DNA from: Diaporthe sp. PMI_573
Taxonomy: Eukaryota > Ascomycota > Sordariomycetes > Diaporthales > Diaporthaceae
Assembly (NCBI GenBank): GCA_021399435.1
Contig: JAJTUP010000003.1
Coordinates: forward strand, 1,240,001-1,304,000
Direction of reading: 5' to 3'
Length of the DNA stretch: 64,000 nucleotides
This document shows positions 10,855 to 22,585 of the stretch, in pieces (within the stretch, counting starts at the first letter, position 1; each line of letters opens with the position of its first letter). The notes beneath the pieces were generated by a model, which was not told the origin of the DNA, searched no databases, and saw nothing but the letters and a program-made list of their open reading frames with translations. Both the position numbers and the translations under genes were made by a program.

Positions 10855-13800
10855 ATGGACTTGTCAATCAGTGACACAGGTTTGACTGTTGTTTATGAGC
10901 CAGAGTTGGGCCTTCCCGTTGTTGAGTGCGTTCTTCGAGTCATCCCTGTGGCTTGTAACTGACGCCTGATGCAGCATTATCATCGTCCATGGCCTCCAAG
11001 GCCACCCGTACAAAACATGGGCATGTAAAGGTCCCCGCAGAGACATACCGTCAGCTGCCAGTTCCAGTTACGAGGCACCCGATGACGGGAATGGAAGTCG
11101 AAAATCATACCATCGTGTTGTCCCGCGGTTCTCGGGCAAGTTTTCTGGATCATCGTCTATCGGGCCCAAATCGGGTCAGAAACACCACGGAGTATCACAG
11201 GATGGCGGAGATGCAAAGCAGACCGAGGTCTTCTGGCCAAAGGACCTGCTTCCTGTCCAATATCCAAATGCACGGGTTTTGCTGTACGGCTATGACACCA
11301 GGGTTACAAAGTACTTTTCTGGACCAACAAACGAAAATTCTATTCACTCCCATGGGAAGGACCTCCTCTCTTCACTCGCGTCGGCCCGGAAGCTCGATTC
11401 GCCCTTGATTCTCATTGCGCACAGTCTTGGAGGCATAGTGGTCAAAGAGATGCTCGCAAGCTCGTCATTGTCGACTGAGGATAGGTTGAAAAATGTTGTC
11501 GCCTCGACAGCAGGCGTGATTTTCTTAGGAACTCCGCACAGGGGCAGCAGTGATCTCGCCACACTTGGAGACCGAGCGAGGAGCATGATTAATGCTTTTA
11601 GAATGAAAACAAATCCGGCTATACTGGATGCCCTCAGGCTAAAGACGAATGACCTAGAACGAGCTCAAGAGTCGTTCTCTGGTGTATGGAGTCAGTATGG
11701 TTTTCGCGTCAAGACCTTCCAGGAAGGACTTGGACTTACCGGGCTGAATCTTGGGCCTCTCGGAAAGAAGGTCGTCCCTGACTACTCGAGCCTGCTTGGT
11801 GATGTTCGGGAACGAGCTGAGACAATTCAAGCCAACCATATGGAGATGTGCCGCTTCACAGGGCTGGATGATCCAAATTACCATAGGATTTGTGGGGAGA
11901 TTACCTCAATCTACGATTCGATCGCTGGGCTCAACGTCACTGTAGCTCAACATGTTGGCACCCAACCCTTTACCGCCACCACGTTGGCAACACAGCGTCA
12001 CAAGAGCAGACTAAGAGACATGGACGAGCGCGAAAAGTCGTGTTTGCAATCTCTGTCTTTTCCGAACATGAATCAGCGAACGCAGAATCTCGAAGCCCCA
12101 GCCGAGGGAACGTGCGCTTGGTTCTTCAAACACGAAGCTTTCGTTGACTGGTTTACTTACAATAACCAAAGCCGATCCTGTGGTCTTCTATGGCTGAGAG
12201 GCAAGCCAGGCTCAGGAAAATCGACATTGCTCAAAGAGGCTTTCGTCACGGCTTTGGCTACAGAGATGAGCGGCTCCGGATGCCACGTTGCATCATTCTT
12301 CTTCAACGCCAAAGGAGATGATTTGGAACATTCGCCAACTGGGATGTTGAGATCCATCCTTCATCAAATGTGCTCTCAGAGTGTTCACCTCCTCGACTCA
12401 CTATTAGATTTCGTTGAGAGCAGAGGTGGTTTAAGTGGCCAAGACATGGCTCCGTGGGAGAAGGCAGAGCTCAGAGCTTTTTTCAACGCAGCCATCGGCG
12501 TCGGCCACAAGAAGAGATTTATTATCTTCGTAGACGCTATCGATGAGTGCGACTCGGACTCGGTCCGGGATGTGACCGATTTCTGGCGGCATGTCACCAA
12601 AACAGCACACAGCGCGGGCGTTCAGCTAAGTGTCTGCTTGTCAAGCAGGCATTTTCCTGCTGTTTCCGTCAACGATTGTCCTGAAATCGTTATGGAGGAA
12701 CATAATCGCTCAGATATTGTCGAGTTCGTGAAGCGGCGGATCGAACTAGGCATGACCGCAAAGCACACAGATCAACAAGCCATCCAGGAGAAGATCTTGG
12801 AAAAGTCCGGAGAAGTGTTTCTCTGGGTTTCCCTGGTCGTGAAAGATATTCTGCAGAAGAACGATGAAGGAAAGGGGCTGAAATTCTTGCTCAAGCATCT
12901 GGATTCTGTACCACATGAGCTCGAGGAATTATTCTGTCAATTGCTGACTACAGGACCATGCTCTTCAATGGTTGTCAAAATGTTCCAATGGGCATTGTTG
13001 CCTACGAAACAGCTGCGTCTCCACGAGTGGCATCACATACTCGCTTTCATAGGAGAAGGCCCCCCATCGAGCTTACGCGACTGGCGACAATCTGATTCTT
13101 ACACAGAGACTGACGAGCAACTGGAGAGGCGAATAGCACACCTTTCTCGAGGCCTTCTGAGCTTCAACGTCAGATCCAGTGGCGATAACAGCCATGAACC
13201 TGCCGATGAGTCCATGTCTTATAGAGCGGGCGCAGGGTCTCTTGACCTGAACACTGGGGAAACCAGGGTGGTTCAAGTGATACATGAGTCCGTCCGGCAG
13301 TACTTCATGGAAGGCCCCGGTTTTGCTGTGTTGAACCCAGCCTCTGTGGGAAAGCCACTAGCGCATGCCCATCTTTCAATAATGAATACTTGCCTCGACT
13401 ACATACAAATACAAGAGTTAAACGCACTCGTTCAAGCACGCGAACAGGCTCGACGACGCTTCAAGTCAGCAGGGTTTACGAAGCGGGCAGCAGATCCTGC
13501 AAGGGATCGCCCAGCGAGCGTAGCCAGCTTTGGTTCAGCAGGTAGCCACGATGGGAGCCAGACTTCAATCGAACGGCAAGAGGACGCCTGGGAGAAACTT
13601 TCCGATGACACACGTCCTAAGAAACGGAGGAGACGACGGTCTTCGGGGAATTCAATACCTTCCAACAACCTTTTGACCGTTCACAATTTGAATAAATTGG
13701 AAGGGTCGACTGAAGACTATGACATTGCGAGCCGCTGGCTGGAAGACAAATCCGCAGGAGATCAAGATTACCGGTACTCCCATGAAACGGCTTCCCTTTC

Positions 13801-15256
13801 ACCCCCTCAGTCCTCAGTCAATGGATGCTCACAGACTCTGGAAGCCCATCCAGCCCTCCTGTCCTATGCGATGTTCGAACTTTTCACCCATGCTCAGAAA
13901 GCCGAAGCGGAGGGGCCAGATCCAAGCCACGTCGTTGTGCGCCTGCGTGATGGCGCTTGGGATCGCTGGAAAGCATTGCGGGAAGATGTGAATGGGCGAG
14001 TCGAGTTTCTCTACTTCGCAGCCTCTTTGGGATTGTCCTCTTGGCTCAAGGCCGACCGCGACTGGAAAGAAGATGAAGTCATTTCTTCCATGGAACTTGC
14101 CATCGACTTTAAAAAGTCCAACGCTCTTGAAAAGCTATTGGATGCCTTTCCGTCGGTGAGATATACGACAAAGACCAGCGGGAAAATCCTTGCCATCTTA
14201 GCCAGTGCACCGGATGCTGGGCTACTACAAGCATATATGTCACGTCTTTCTTCACAGGAACACGACTCAACGTACTCGACCATGGAAATGAAAGACATAC
14301 TGAAAAGCCATGACGATGACGGCAGGACTGCTCTACACCTCGCAGTCATACATAAGAACAAAGCCGGCATTTCGGTGCTTCTCAAACACGGTGCCGATGT
14401 GATGGCGAGGGATTTCGAGGGCCGCACATCGTTGCATCTCGCTTGTACGGACAAGTTGTTGCGGGCATTCTGGTCAACGCCTACGATCGACAATGCACGC
14501 AGCGATATCATCGAGTTGCTTCTCAGTCATCATGCCCGAGTCAATGCTCTTGACTATCTAGACAAAACGCCACTGTCTGTGGCCTGCTCAAAAATGGGGT
14601 TGTCTCGTCCGGGGAAAAGCAAGACTCGTGAAGACCTCAACGCTATCGATATGCTGCTCAAGCACGGGGCTGATACTACTATAAGGAACTCTCGTGGATC
14701 ACTCCCGCTCCACGACGCCTGTCATGTCGGCCGTGACCCGCAGGATCAGCTATACATAGTCAGCAAGCTGCTAGACTACGGCTCGCCTGTGAACGCAGCC
14801 GGAGAACATGGCAGAACGCCCCTGCACGATGCCTGCTCTAGTTCGAATGTTGAAACAGTTGAAGAGCTCCTCCGCCGGGGTGCCGACCCTTTATCGCGTG
14901 ATAAGTGGGGCTATAGCCCCCTCCATACGGCCGTCCTCAGTTCCACTGAACAGGTCATCGAGACTCTTCTTTCATTCCCTGGTACTTCCGTGGACGCCAT
15001 GGACAACAAGGGATGGACGCCTCTGCATTCGGCTTGCTCATGTAGCCCCTGGGACAACGACGAGAGACTCCCCATTATACGGCGGCTGCTTGCGCATGGG
15101 GCCAAAGCTTATACGGTACATAATCGTGATGGGCGCTCACCGGCCGATGTTGCGAGAATATGTCGCTTCGACGACGCTCTCGAACTGATGGAGGAAGAAA
15201 GTTGTGACAGCCCCGCTCGAGGACTATCAGAACGCAAAGGTCAGCGTGATTGCTAG
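10855..15256 (+). CDS. NLR-like protein: alpha/beta-hydrolase, NACHT, ankyrin repeats
   Basis: Large STAND/NLR protein of 1450 residues from exons 10855..10925 and 10975..15256 (intron 49 bp). N-terminal lipase-like hydrolase: IIIVHGLQGHPYKTW at 25-39, FWPKDLLP at 110-117, and the nucleophile elbow AHSLGG with Ser174. A polar insert (about 42-105) interrupts it. The NACHT NTPase has a P-loop GKPGSGKST (433-441) and Walker B FIIFVDAIDECD (539-550), so both nucleotide motifs look intact. A disordered basic stretch (KKRRRRRRS) follows around residue 880 and could be a nuclear localisation signal. From about 1138 to the end run ankyrin repeats (DGRTALHLAV, GRTSLHLAC, GRTPLHDAC, GWTPLHSAC). Fungal proteins of this architecture are linked to non-self recognition and heterokaryon incompatibility; that role here is inference. 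The short first exon is needed to supply the start of the hydrolase. Confidence 0.93.
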
Positions 15257-17336
15257 ATCTTTCAGGCCGTCATCCTCGACCGACCCGGGGGTCACGAAGT
15301 AACTCGTGGTGTCCAACTCGCCTCCCGACGAGTCGGGCTGTGGAGGGAGTGCAGGCTGAGGCTCATCGACTTGACAGGCCTCTGACCAAGGCGCCCTCAA
15401 CTGCCGAGCCGAACCGCCAACACCCCGTGCCTGTGAGAAAGGCGTTTATGCCGTGGTTGTCGTGACCACCCCGCCGACGAATTGCCTGTCTCGGACAGCC
15501 CGCAGCTTTACGACATGAGAAGAAATGGGAAATGAGAGGTTTCTTCACGGTATGCAAGTCTTAGTTATAGGCGGGCTAACGGCGAACCATAACATGGGAC
15601 CGGCCGGGGTCTGGACCAGGCACGGTGATCAATGGCGGGCGCAGAACATCGCCGTCGCCCTCATCAGGCCGACGACTAGTGAAGTGAGGTTGTAATGCTA
15701 CGAAGCTTATATAAAATTAGAACCAGCGTCGCATTTCATGAATGTCTGGGTCGGAGGAAATGGGCAACCCATGGTGTCGATCCGGCCATATTGGGGAGCA
15801 ATAATGTCTTGGGCACGCAGTCCTGGGTGGCCGTGATGGCCGGCGGTGGTGGTACCGAGGCGAGGTAGCGTAGCAGTAAACCTCAGCACCTGAGGCCGAG
15901 GGGCCAACCGGGCAATTTCGACAGAAACGCGTTCTCGGCGAATGGAAAAGATGGGATGAGACTAGACGCGTTTCTCATCCGCACTCTGTGTAAGCATGAA
16001 GTTATAGATTGGAAGCCCCGGTAGCTTAAATGCAGCCCCTGCAGCCCTTGTCCCGGGGTTTGGGAGCCAGGCAGCCAGGCAGGCCTGGCAGGGCAGGATG
16101 CCGGCCAGCCCCTGAACCTCATCCCAAGATCCAACCAGTCTCTGGTCGACGCCCGCAAAATCCGATGCAGATACCAGGGGCGTGTCTCTTGTTCCCGGTG
16201 GCTCTTTTCGGACGGGCGTGATGGATTCTCGATACGATGAGCCGGGGCTGGGCTGGAAAGAGCCAGGTTTCCCCAGCCTTACCCAAGTTGGGAAGCAGAA
16301 GCAAAAGAGAGAAAGAGACATGTCAGAACGTGTCAAAAGTGGGCTGCTCCACGGGCTGGGGAGGTTTCGATTTGGGTTGACCATCTGGCAACGTCGTCGC
16401 CAATGCATTTGCCGGTGGAGCCGGCGGCTCTTGCATCCATCGCCAACGTGGGCGCTTGCCTGCATGAGCATGACAATGTATGGTCTTCGTCTGCACAGCG
16501 TCCCCGTCCATTGTGCGCGCGTGTAGACTGCGGAATACGTCCGTCTCGACTCGTCGCATGGTCGCAGCATGACTGACCTGGCCTGAAAGACTGGGCCACA
16601 GCTGCTCACCGTTAGTTGCTGGCGGCTGTTGAGACGGCGCCTAATCGGTGTCGACAATGCGCGCGTCTGCTATCGCTACTCTGGGCATGCACGCTGTATT
16701 CTAGTACTTGCCCCTGAATTCGAAGGCACTCGTCACATTTGGGGACCGCTGGAGAGAGTGCAGCGCAGAATGAGGCGAGGGCTTGCGACAAGAAGATGAG
16801 GGCTGTGTTTCTGTGTTCGGGCGTGCATCTCCTGAAATGAATTCGGTGCCGAGAGCTGGCTGCAGGGCCAGCAAAGCTTGCAGGTGATTACCAACCAATT
16901 TGGTGGTCCGTGAGAGACATCAAAACGGGCCTGCTGGAGATGAAGCTGGCAAGTTGGCCACGAGGCAGGTGCAGGGGCGGACCTGGCCCGCGCTGAACAG
17001 CTGTCAGATCTCACGACTCGAGTTTGTTTTGTTGACCGTCAATTACATTACGTCACGACAGTGAGTACAGTCTCACGACGACAGCGGACGAGACATTCTC
17101 GTGGACGAGACGGTGAGAGCGAGCGAGCACAGGCATTATTTAACAGTGCAGCAAATGAGGCGCTGAGGCCTGCAGCAAGTTTGCAGCCAAGTGCTCATTT
17201 CACCAGCGTTGCAACGAGAGCCCCCTCGGCCAATGGCCATGTGCTCAGCCCCACTTGGGCCCAAGGGGCGGGAAGGAACAAACAGGTGGACTACTGGGTG
17301 GACTATGGATTGCCTGCAGCAGGAAGGAACGTGTCT

Positions 17337-17372
17337 GCAGTAGGTGCTGCAGTAGGTGCTGCAGTAGGTGCT
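17337..17372. repeat. 12-bp tandem repeat, three copies
   Basis: Three exact copies of GCAGTAGGTGCT, followed by a partial fourth (GCAGTA) at 17373. No gene overlaps it. Confidence 0.9.
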
Positions 17373-18320
17373 GCAGTACCTACAGTAGTAGGCAAGAGCC
17401 TAACAGAGGTGCAGAGCTGGACCTGCTGTAGCGCGGGCTGCCATGCGCGCAGATCTTGTTTCTTCGGGTCGTCCGTTCTTCGACGGTCTTACCTGTCCTG
17501 TCGTCTGGTCTTGCTTTTGGTGCCACCACCAAGTCGCGACCGCGTTTCTCTACGCGCCCGGGTTCGACTAGACTATGCAGTATACTGTATAGCATACTGG
17601 ACTATTCTGTATAGTCTTGATGGTATGCCTGCATACCTAGTCCATCCGGTGACATGGTACACTACGCCGTGGGTCTGTCTGAATGGCTTCCTGTCAGCCC
17701 ATCCACCCCCTGTCGCCGTCTCCGTCCTCCTGCCCCCAAGATGACCAGCGATCGGTCCAGTCGGTGTGCAGATTGCAGATTGATTGCACCGAGCAGGGGA
17801 GAGTTGACGAGGGTCTGGCGAGGGCCCCCCGATCCCAGGCTAAACCTCCATCGGTCGCTGAGGCCCGCTGCTGTCCACTCGTAATTATACCACGCAGGTT
17901 ATCATATCACCGCAGGTGGGCCCTTGCCCCCTCGCTCGGCATCCGCATGGCTGTTCCTCGCCCTCTTCTTGGTTCCTGGTCAAGCACTCGTGGTTCTGGT
18001 TCTGGATCCCGTCTCTTCTTCCCTTCCTCCTCTCTCTGGAACGACGACTGGGCAAGACATCCCTCGCCTGCGTCGACAACACTCCTTGCCGGAGCGCATA
18101 GCATGCACGGTATTGGCCCGCACGCCTCCTGCATGCCCTCCTCAGTCGCTCTCGCCCTGTCGATTTGCTCCCGGCCAGCCCATCGCCCTACACACCCATA
18201 CCCATACCAATAGCGGCAAACCTTTCCCCCCTGATGAGGCCAGCTACCGCTACCGCCTGTCGTTAATCTCGCTGCGTTTTCTTCCGCCTATCTGCAGGCG
18301 TTGACCACCCTCGTTTGGCC

Positions 18321-18480
18321 AGCAAGGTCTCTTCCCTCTCTTCTGTCTATCGTGTTTTTATTTTTATTTTTTTTCTCATACTACTCTATCTTACCATACT
18401 ATACTTCCCTTTCGTTACACTTCATTTCTTCTTGTCGGCTTAAGCTGCCAATCTTATTGCTCCTACGTCTTGCTCCTCTG
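18321..18480 (+). promoter_or_regulatory. Pyrimidine-rich promoter tract
   Basis: The + strand here is dominated by C and T with long T runs (for example around 18355-18375). CT-rich tracts of this kind commonly precede transcription starts in filamentous fungi. It lies about 550-700 bp upstream of the ATG at 19022, so it may mark that gene's promoter. Inference from composition only. Confidence 0.35.
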
Positions 18481-19021
18481 TCCGACTTGTAATGGTCTTC
18501 CTGGCCTAGCCCATATCTGCCGCCCACTGTCTATAGCACCATAACACCCGTCAACGAACAGGACGCTGGCATCCCGTACCAGCCGGCCACAAGCAATCTC
18601 GTATCCCGCCTTGCTGTCCGTCTACCGTCGCATGCGAACTAGGACAGGACCTTCCACGGCCAACGTGAACCGAACCTCGACGCCGACACGCTGGTAGCTG
18701 GACGCAGATCGCCGTGCCGACCTCGACCCAGAGCCGGCATTGACCTCGTCGTCCTTGACCTGGCCTCCAGCGATACGCCATCACAAACCCATCCAAGGAC
18801 CAGGCGTTCCCCTTCTCACCAGGTTGGCCATCCATCCACCCATCCAACCCGGCCACAGATCCGGTCGACCCTGCCCGCATGAAGCCGACATGGCCCGGAA
18901 TTGACCGTCATCTTGCTTTTGAAGAACAAGACGTTGAGCCAGCTCGGCCCAGCTCCAGCCCTAGCTCCAGCCCTGACCCTCCCAGGCCGAGGCCATCGCT
19001 TAGGCGCCGGCCTGCCGAAGA

Positions 19022-22000
19022 ATGTCGGCGCCGGACCCAGACCGTCCGAGCCTCACTCCCGTCCGACAGCAGCCCAGTGCCATCCGCCTCGTCCCTTACT
19101 CCCCTCCACGTGCGGCCGACTCTTCTGAGGACCTCCAACCGCAAAGCGGTGCCACGGCGGAATTCTCGGATCTCGGCCGCCACGATGACGGTGACGATGA
19201 GGACGACGACGATGATGATTATGGATCCAACTGGAGACGGACTAACCAGACCTCCGAGAAGAAAAGCAACATCAGCGGCAGGCGCAACCAGGGGCCTGTC
19301 GCATTGCCGTCCACAGCCGGTTCCCGGTTATTATTGGCAAAGCAGGAGGATGGTGTTTCAGGGGCGAAATCTGCAACAGGTGCAGGTACATCAGGAGACG
19401 GCCCAAGATATCAACGCCCGACCACGGTAGCCCCTGCTGGGCCTCCGCCATCCAATGTCGCTAGCCTCGCGGCCATCAATGCGCTGCACGCACCTCCCAC
19501 CCGCGGGCGCCTCTCTGCCTCCAGCTACACCACCCATACCAGCTTGTCGTCCCGACATTCTGCATCATCTCATCTTAGCGATGCCGAGCCCTCTTCCTCG
19601 TCGAGGGCCTCTCGCTCGCCCTCTACTGGCCCTCGCAGGCCCGGCTCCTCCTCCCGTCGCGGAGGTTTCGTGGCAGTCCTGAACGAAGACAAGACTTTTT
19701 CCCTCGTCCCACAAAGACCCCGGCCAGATCCGGAACCAGAGCCGCAGCCCTCCTTGGCCCTGGACCCACGATCCTCGTCTGCCCTGTCTGACTACAGCGG
19801 TCCGGGCGCTGGCTTCAGGTCCCCACATTTACCCTTCTACCCATCCACCCCCAGAGTGTCCCAGGCCAGTTCGCATGAAGGCTACACGTCTTATGCGTCC
19901 AGCCAATATGATCGTCCCAGCTCTGCCTTCACTTCCACGGGTACGATCCCGGACCGAAGCATAACCCCCAGCACGCCAGTGCCGTCCTCTCCGGGCTCCT
20001 CCACAATACACGACTTTGACGATCCCATCGCCGAAGGTTCCTCCACGCCCCAGACCAACCGCCTGGTGGGTGGACTTCGCAAAGTCCCAAAGACCCCCGA
20101 CTTCAAGTGGAAGCAGACCGACGACTCACCCACTTCTGACACAACAGAGACCCCGCTGCCCCCCGTACCAGAATCGTCACCACCGCGTGCTGCTGGCGAC
20201 GATCTTGACCAGCCAGAAGACGCCCACTCGACTGGGGCAGAACAGGCTTCGATAAACTCTAATACCCCCTCGGGTGGATCAGACCCAAATTACGTTGTCT
20301 ACGAGCCCGACAGCCAGGCTCCTTCTGAGGCTGGGCTCTCTGACGCAGCCCACGAGCCGCAAGGTCAAAGGGCACCAGGCGACAGCCAATTGGACCCGGA
20401 TCTTCGCGAACAGGCGTCTTTCGACTCCCAGCAGACCGCGTCCACCGAGTTTGAGTCGACTAATATCAAGATATACGGCCACAGCGAATCCGAAGGTTCT
20501 GAAGAGGCATTCCCGGAACCCCCGATAGAAGGCGCCCCGTCCGACTCAGGGAGCGGCCAATTCGTCCCACCTCTCCAGACTCAGCCATCTTTCCGATCCA
20601 TCCAGTCAGGGGCTTCGACGACTTCCGGCAACACAAATTACAAAGTCTACGGGCCTAACAGTCCAGGCCTGCCACCAGTTCCCGAGGCAGAAACCCCTCA
20701 AGAAACAGGCGAGCTCAGGCCGGCACAGTCATTCCTTTCTGCATTTTCAACACACTCGGAAGCGGCCAATTGGCAAGTATATGGTCGAACCAGCCCTGCC
20801 ACACTAGCATCCGTTGAGAGCTTCAACCCACCGTCGCCTTCCGGCTCATACGCGCCGCTCCTGCGCCCGTCGTCTCCCCCCGCTGGTCCTTCTCTGTACG
20901 AGCAGGAGGAAGAAGGCGGCCCTTCCGGCACCTCCGACAACGAGGCAAACTACGTAGTCCACAGCGAGCCTACCCCTGAACCATCACCGAACCGAAGTCC
21001 TGAGGCCTCGCCGCCAGGCACCGCCGTCCGACCCCCACGAGCAGGATACCCACCAGAGAGTCCAGCACCGCAACCGTCACAACAGCTCCGCAGGCAGCCG
21101 TCTTCGGAAGGATTAGGATACTACAGGTCGAGGTCGAGGTCCATTGAGAACCTACGCACAAAGAAGTCTTGGAGATCTGCAACTTCTTCAACTTCGGTCT
21201 CGTCGATTATCAACGAGGACGCCGAGGACTTCTTCGCAGGACAGGCATTTCTGAACGAGCCAGCGGGCCAGTGGGAGCCCCCATCGGTCGCAGGGCCATC
21301 GGAGCGCCAGCGACAACTCGACGAGCAGCGCGAGCGTGAACAACGTCGGGCGGAAGAGAGGGCTTCATGGGCCGAAGAAACAGAAGGGCCGGCTCCCATG
21401 GCTTTGCCCACCACGCCGCACCAATGGAGCTCCCAATTGTCCACCGTCATGTCCGAGACGGAGCCCGGGAGCTCCGGCGGCGGCACCCGATCTGCCTCGC
21501 TGGCGTCCGGCTCGCAACAAGGTAGCCACGGCCGACGGAGCAGCCGTGGATGGAGCTCGCACAGCAGACAGATGCTGAGCATCTCTTCGTCCCTGGCTGC
21601 CGAGCTGGAAAACGCATCGCGCTCCCGGTCAGACTCTGACCCCGTGGAGAGGCCTAGCCCGGTCTTCAACCCCCGCGCAGGCTACCATGGCGCGGTGAGA
21701 GACCACGACGAAGATGGTGACGGTCTGGCGGATCTGCAACAAATCACCCCGAGGCCGTCTCGCCAGAGGCTTTCAGACTTCTTCGCGAGCAGCAACTCGT
21801 CCGAACGTAACCTTCATTCCTCTCACAGCTCGCGCTCACAGTCCAGCAGCATGAACTCAAACTCGATCCCTACGTGGGCTAGACTTTACTACGGCAGTGG
21901 AGAGCGTAAATACCTGCGAAACATGTCTATCTCGAGCATGTCCGACCTCGGCAGCAGCCGCCCCGGGTCCGTACAAAATAGCGGATCACCGGCAACGGAT

Positions 22001-22585
22001 CACTTCCCACTAGGCATCTACAGCCCCCGGCGCCGACCCCACGAAGGAAGACCCGAGTCGGCAGCCCGGCGCCACTCTGCCACTGGCAGCATGGACATCG
22101 AGCCGGCGCCGGCGTTGCACGAGGAGCTAGGAATCCGCAGATCCCTTCGGAGGATAACATCGAGTGTGTGGTCACCGCATCTGCGCAGGGATGTACGTGC
22201 GCGGGATCGATACAGCGTCTGGGACCCACCCTCGGTTTCGTGGTCAGCCGACAGCGGCATGTTTGGCCGCCGCAACGCGCAGGTAGTGCTTTTCGTGTTT
22301 GGATTCATCTTTCCCTTCGCCTGGATGATAGGGGCGGTCCTACCCCTGCCCAAGCCGTCGCCGCTTGCCATGGTGGAGCGGTACTCGAGCATCAGCGACT
22401 TGGGTGTCCGATCCCGCGAGCACGAGTTCGAGCGCCACATCGAAACAGTCGATGAACTCCGGTACGAGAATGCGACCTGGTGGAGGACACTGAATCGCTT
22501 TATGTCCGTCGTTGGGCTGCTCATCATCGGCGCTGTTGTTGGTCTCGCCGTCGCGGCTGTCAAGCAGGGATGGGGCAGGAACTGA
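19022..22585 (+). CDS. Ser/Pro-rich repeat protein with two C-terminal membrane helices
   Basis: Single-exon gene of 1187 residues. Nearly the whole chain is low-complexity Ser/Pro/Gly/Glu with an acidic run near residue 60 (DDGDDEDDDDDDYG). The last 100 residues hold two hydrophobic helices, VVLFVFGFIFPFAWMIGAV (about 1088-1110) and VVGLLIIGAVVGLAVAAV (about 1163-1180), separated by a charged loop, ending KQGWGRN. Five copies of a short motif appear in the middle: NYVVYEPDS (423), NIKIYGHSE (481), NYKVYGPNS (539), NWQVYGRTS (583), NYVVHSEPT (643), spaced 44-60 residues. I recognise the general class annotated as serine-rich protein in ascomycetes but no function. A long tail facing the cytoplasm and anchored by a hairpin is a plausible topology, by inference. 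Confidence 0.85.
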   Translation: MSAPDPDRPSLTPVRQQPSAIRLVPYSPPRAADSSEDLQPQSGATAEFSDLGRHDDGDDEDDDDDDYGSNWRRTNQTSEKKSNISGRRNQGPVALPSTAGSRLLLAKQEDGVSGAKSATGAGTSGDGPRYQRPTTVAPAGPPPSNVASLAAINALHAPPTRGRLSASSYTTHTSLSSRHSASSHLSDAEPSSSSRASRSPSTGPRRPGSSSRRGGFVAVLNEDKTFSLVPQRPRPDPEPEPQPSLALDPRSSSALSDYSGPGAGFRSPHLPFYPSTPRVSQASSHEGYTSYASSQYDRPSSAFTSTGTIPDRSITPSTPVPSSPGSSTIHDFDDPIAEGSSTPQTNRLVGGLRKVPKTPDFKWKQTDDSPTSDTTETPLPPVPESSPPRAAGDDLDQPEDAHSTGAEQASINSNTPSGGSDPNYVVYEPDSQAPSEAGLSDAAHEPQGQRAPGDSQLDPDLREQASFDSQQTASTEFESTNIKIYGHSESEGSEEAFPEPPIEGAPSDSGSGQFVPPLQTQPSFRSIQSGASTTSGNTNYKVYGPNSPGLPPVPEAETPQETGELRPAQSFLSAFSTHSEAANWQVYGRTSPATLASVESFNPPSPSGSYAPLLRPSSPPAGPSLYEQEEEGGPSGTSDNEANYVVHSEPTPEPSPNRSPEASPPGTAVRPPRAGYPPESPAPQPSQQLRRQPSSEGLGYYRSRSRSIENLRTKKSWRSATSSTSVSSIINEDAEDFFAGQAFLNEPAGQWEPPSVAGPSERQRQLDEQREREQRRAEERASWAEETEGPAPMALPTTPHQWSSQLSTVMSETEPGSSGGGTRSASLASGSQQGSHGRRSSRGWSSHSRQMLSISSSLAAELENASRSRSDSDPVERPSPVFNPRAGYHGAVRDHDEDGDGLADLQQITPRPSRQRLSDFFASSNSSERNLHSSHSSRSQSSSMNSNSIPTWARLYYGSGERKYLRNMSISSMSDLGSSRPGSVQNSGSPATDHFPLGIYSPRRRPHEGRPESAARRHSATGSMDIEPAPALHEELGIRRSLRRITSSVWSPHLRRDVRARDRYSVWDPPSVSWSADSGMFGRRNAQVVLFVFGFIFPFAWMIGAVLPLPKPSPLAMVERYSSISDLGVRSREHEFERHIETVDELRYENATWWRTLNRFMSVVGLLIIGAVVGLAVAAVKQGWGRN

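Larger units (their letters stand above)
15257..19021. other. Long intergenic region and probable 5' leader of the Ser-rich gene
   Basis: 3.8 kb. No ORF has a recognisable family, splice continuity or conserved motif. It contains a 12-bp tandem repeat (17337-17372), a stretch of short TATAGT/GTATAC-like palindromes around 17575-17640, and a pyrimidine-rich tract before the downstream gene. Part is probably the leader or promoter of the gene at 19022. Confidence 0.5.

Noticed and set aside
18879..19430. Plus-strand ORF overlapping the start of the Ser-rich gene
   Set aside because: Arg/Pro/Ser-rich translation of another frame; it ends inside the long continuous frame of the 1187-residue protein.
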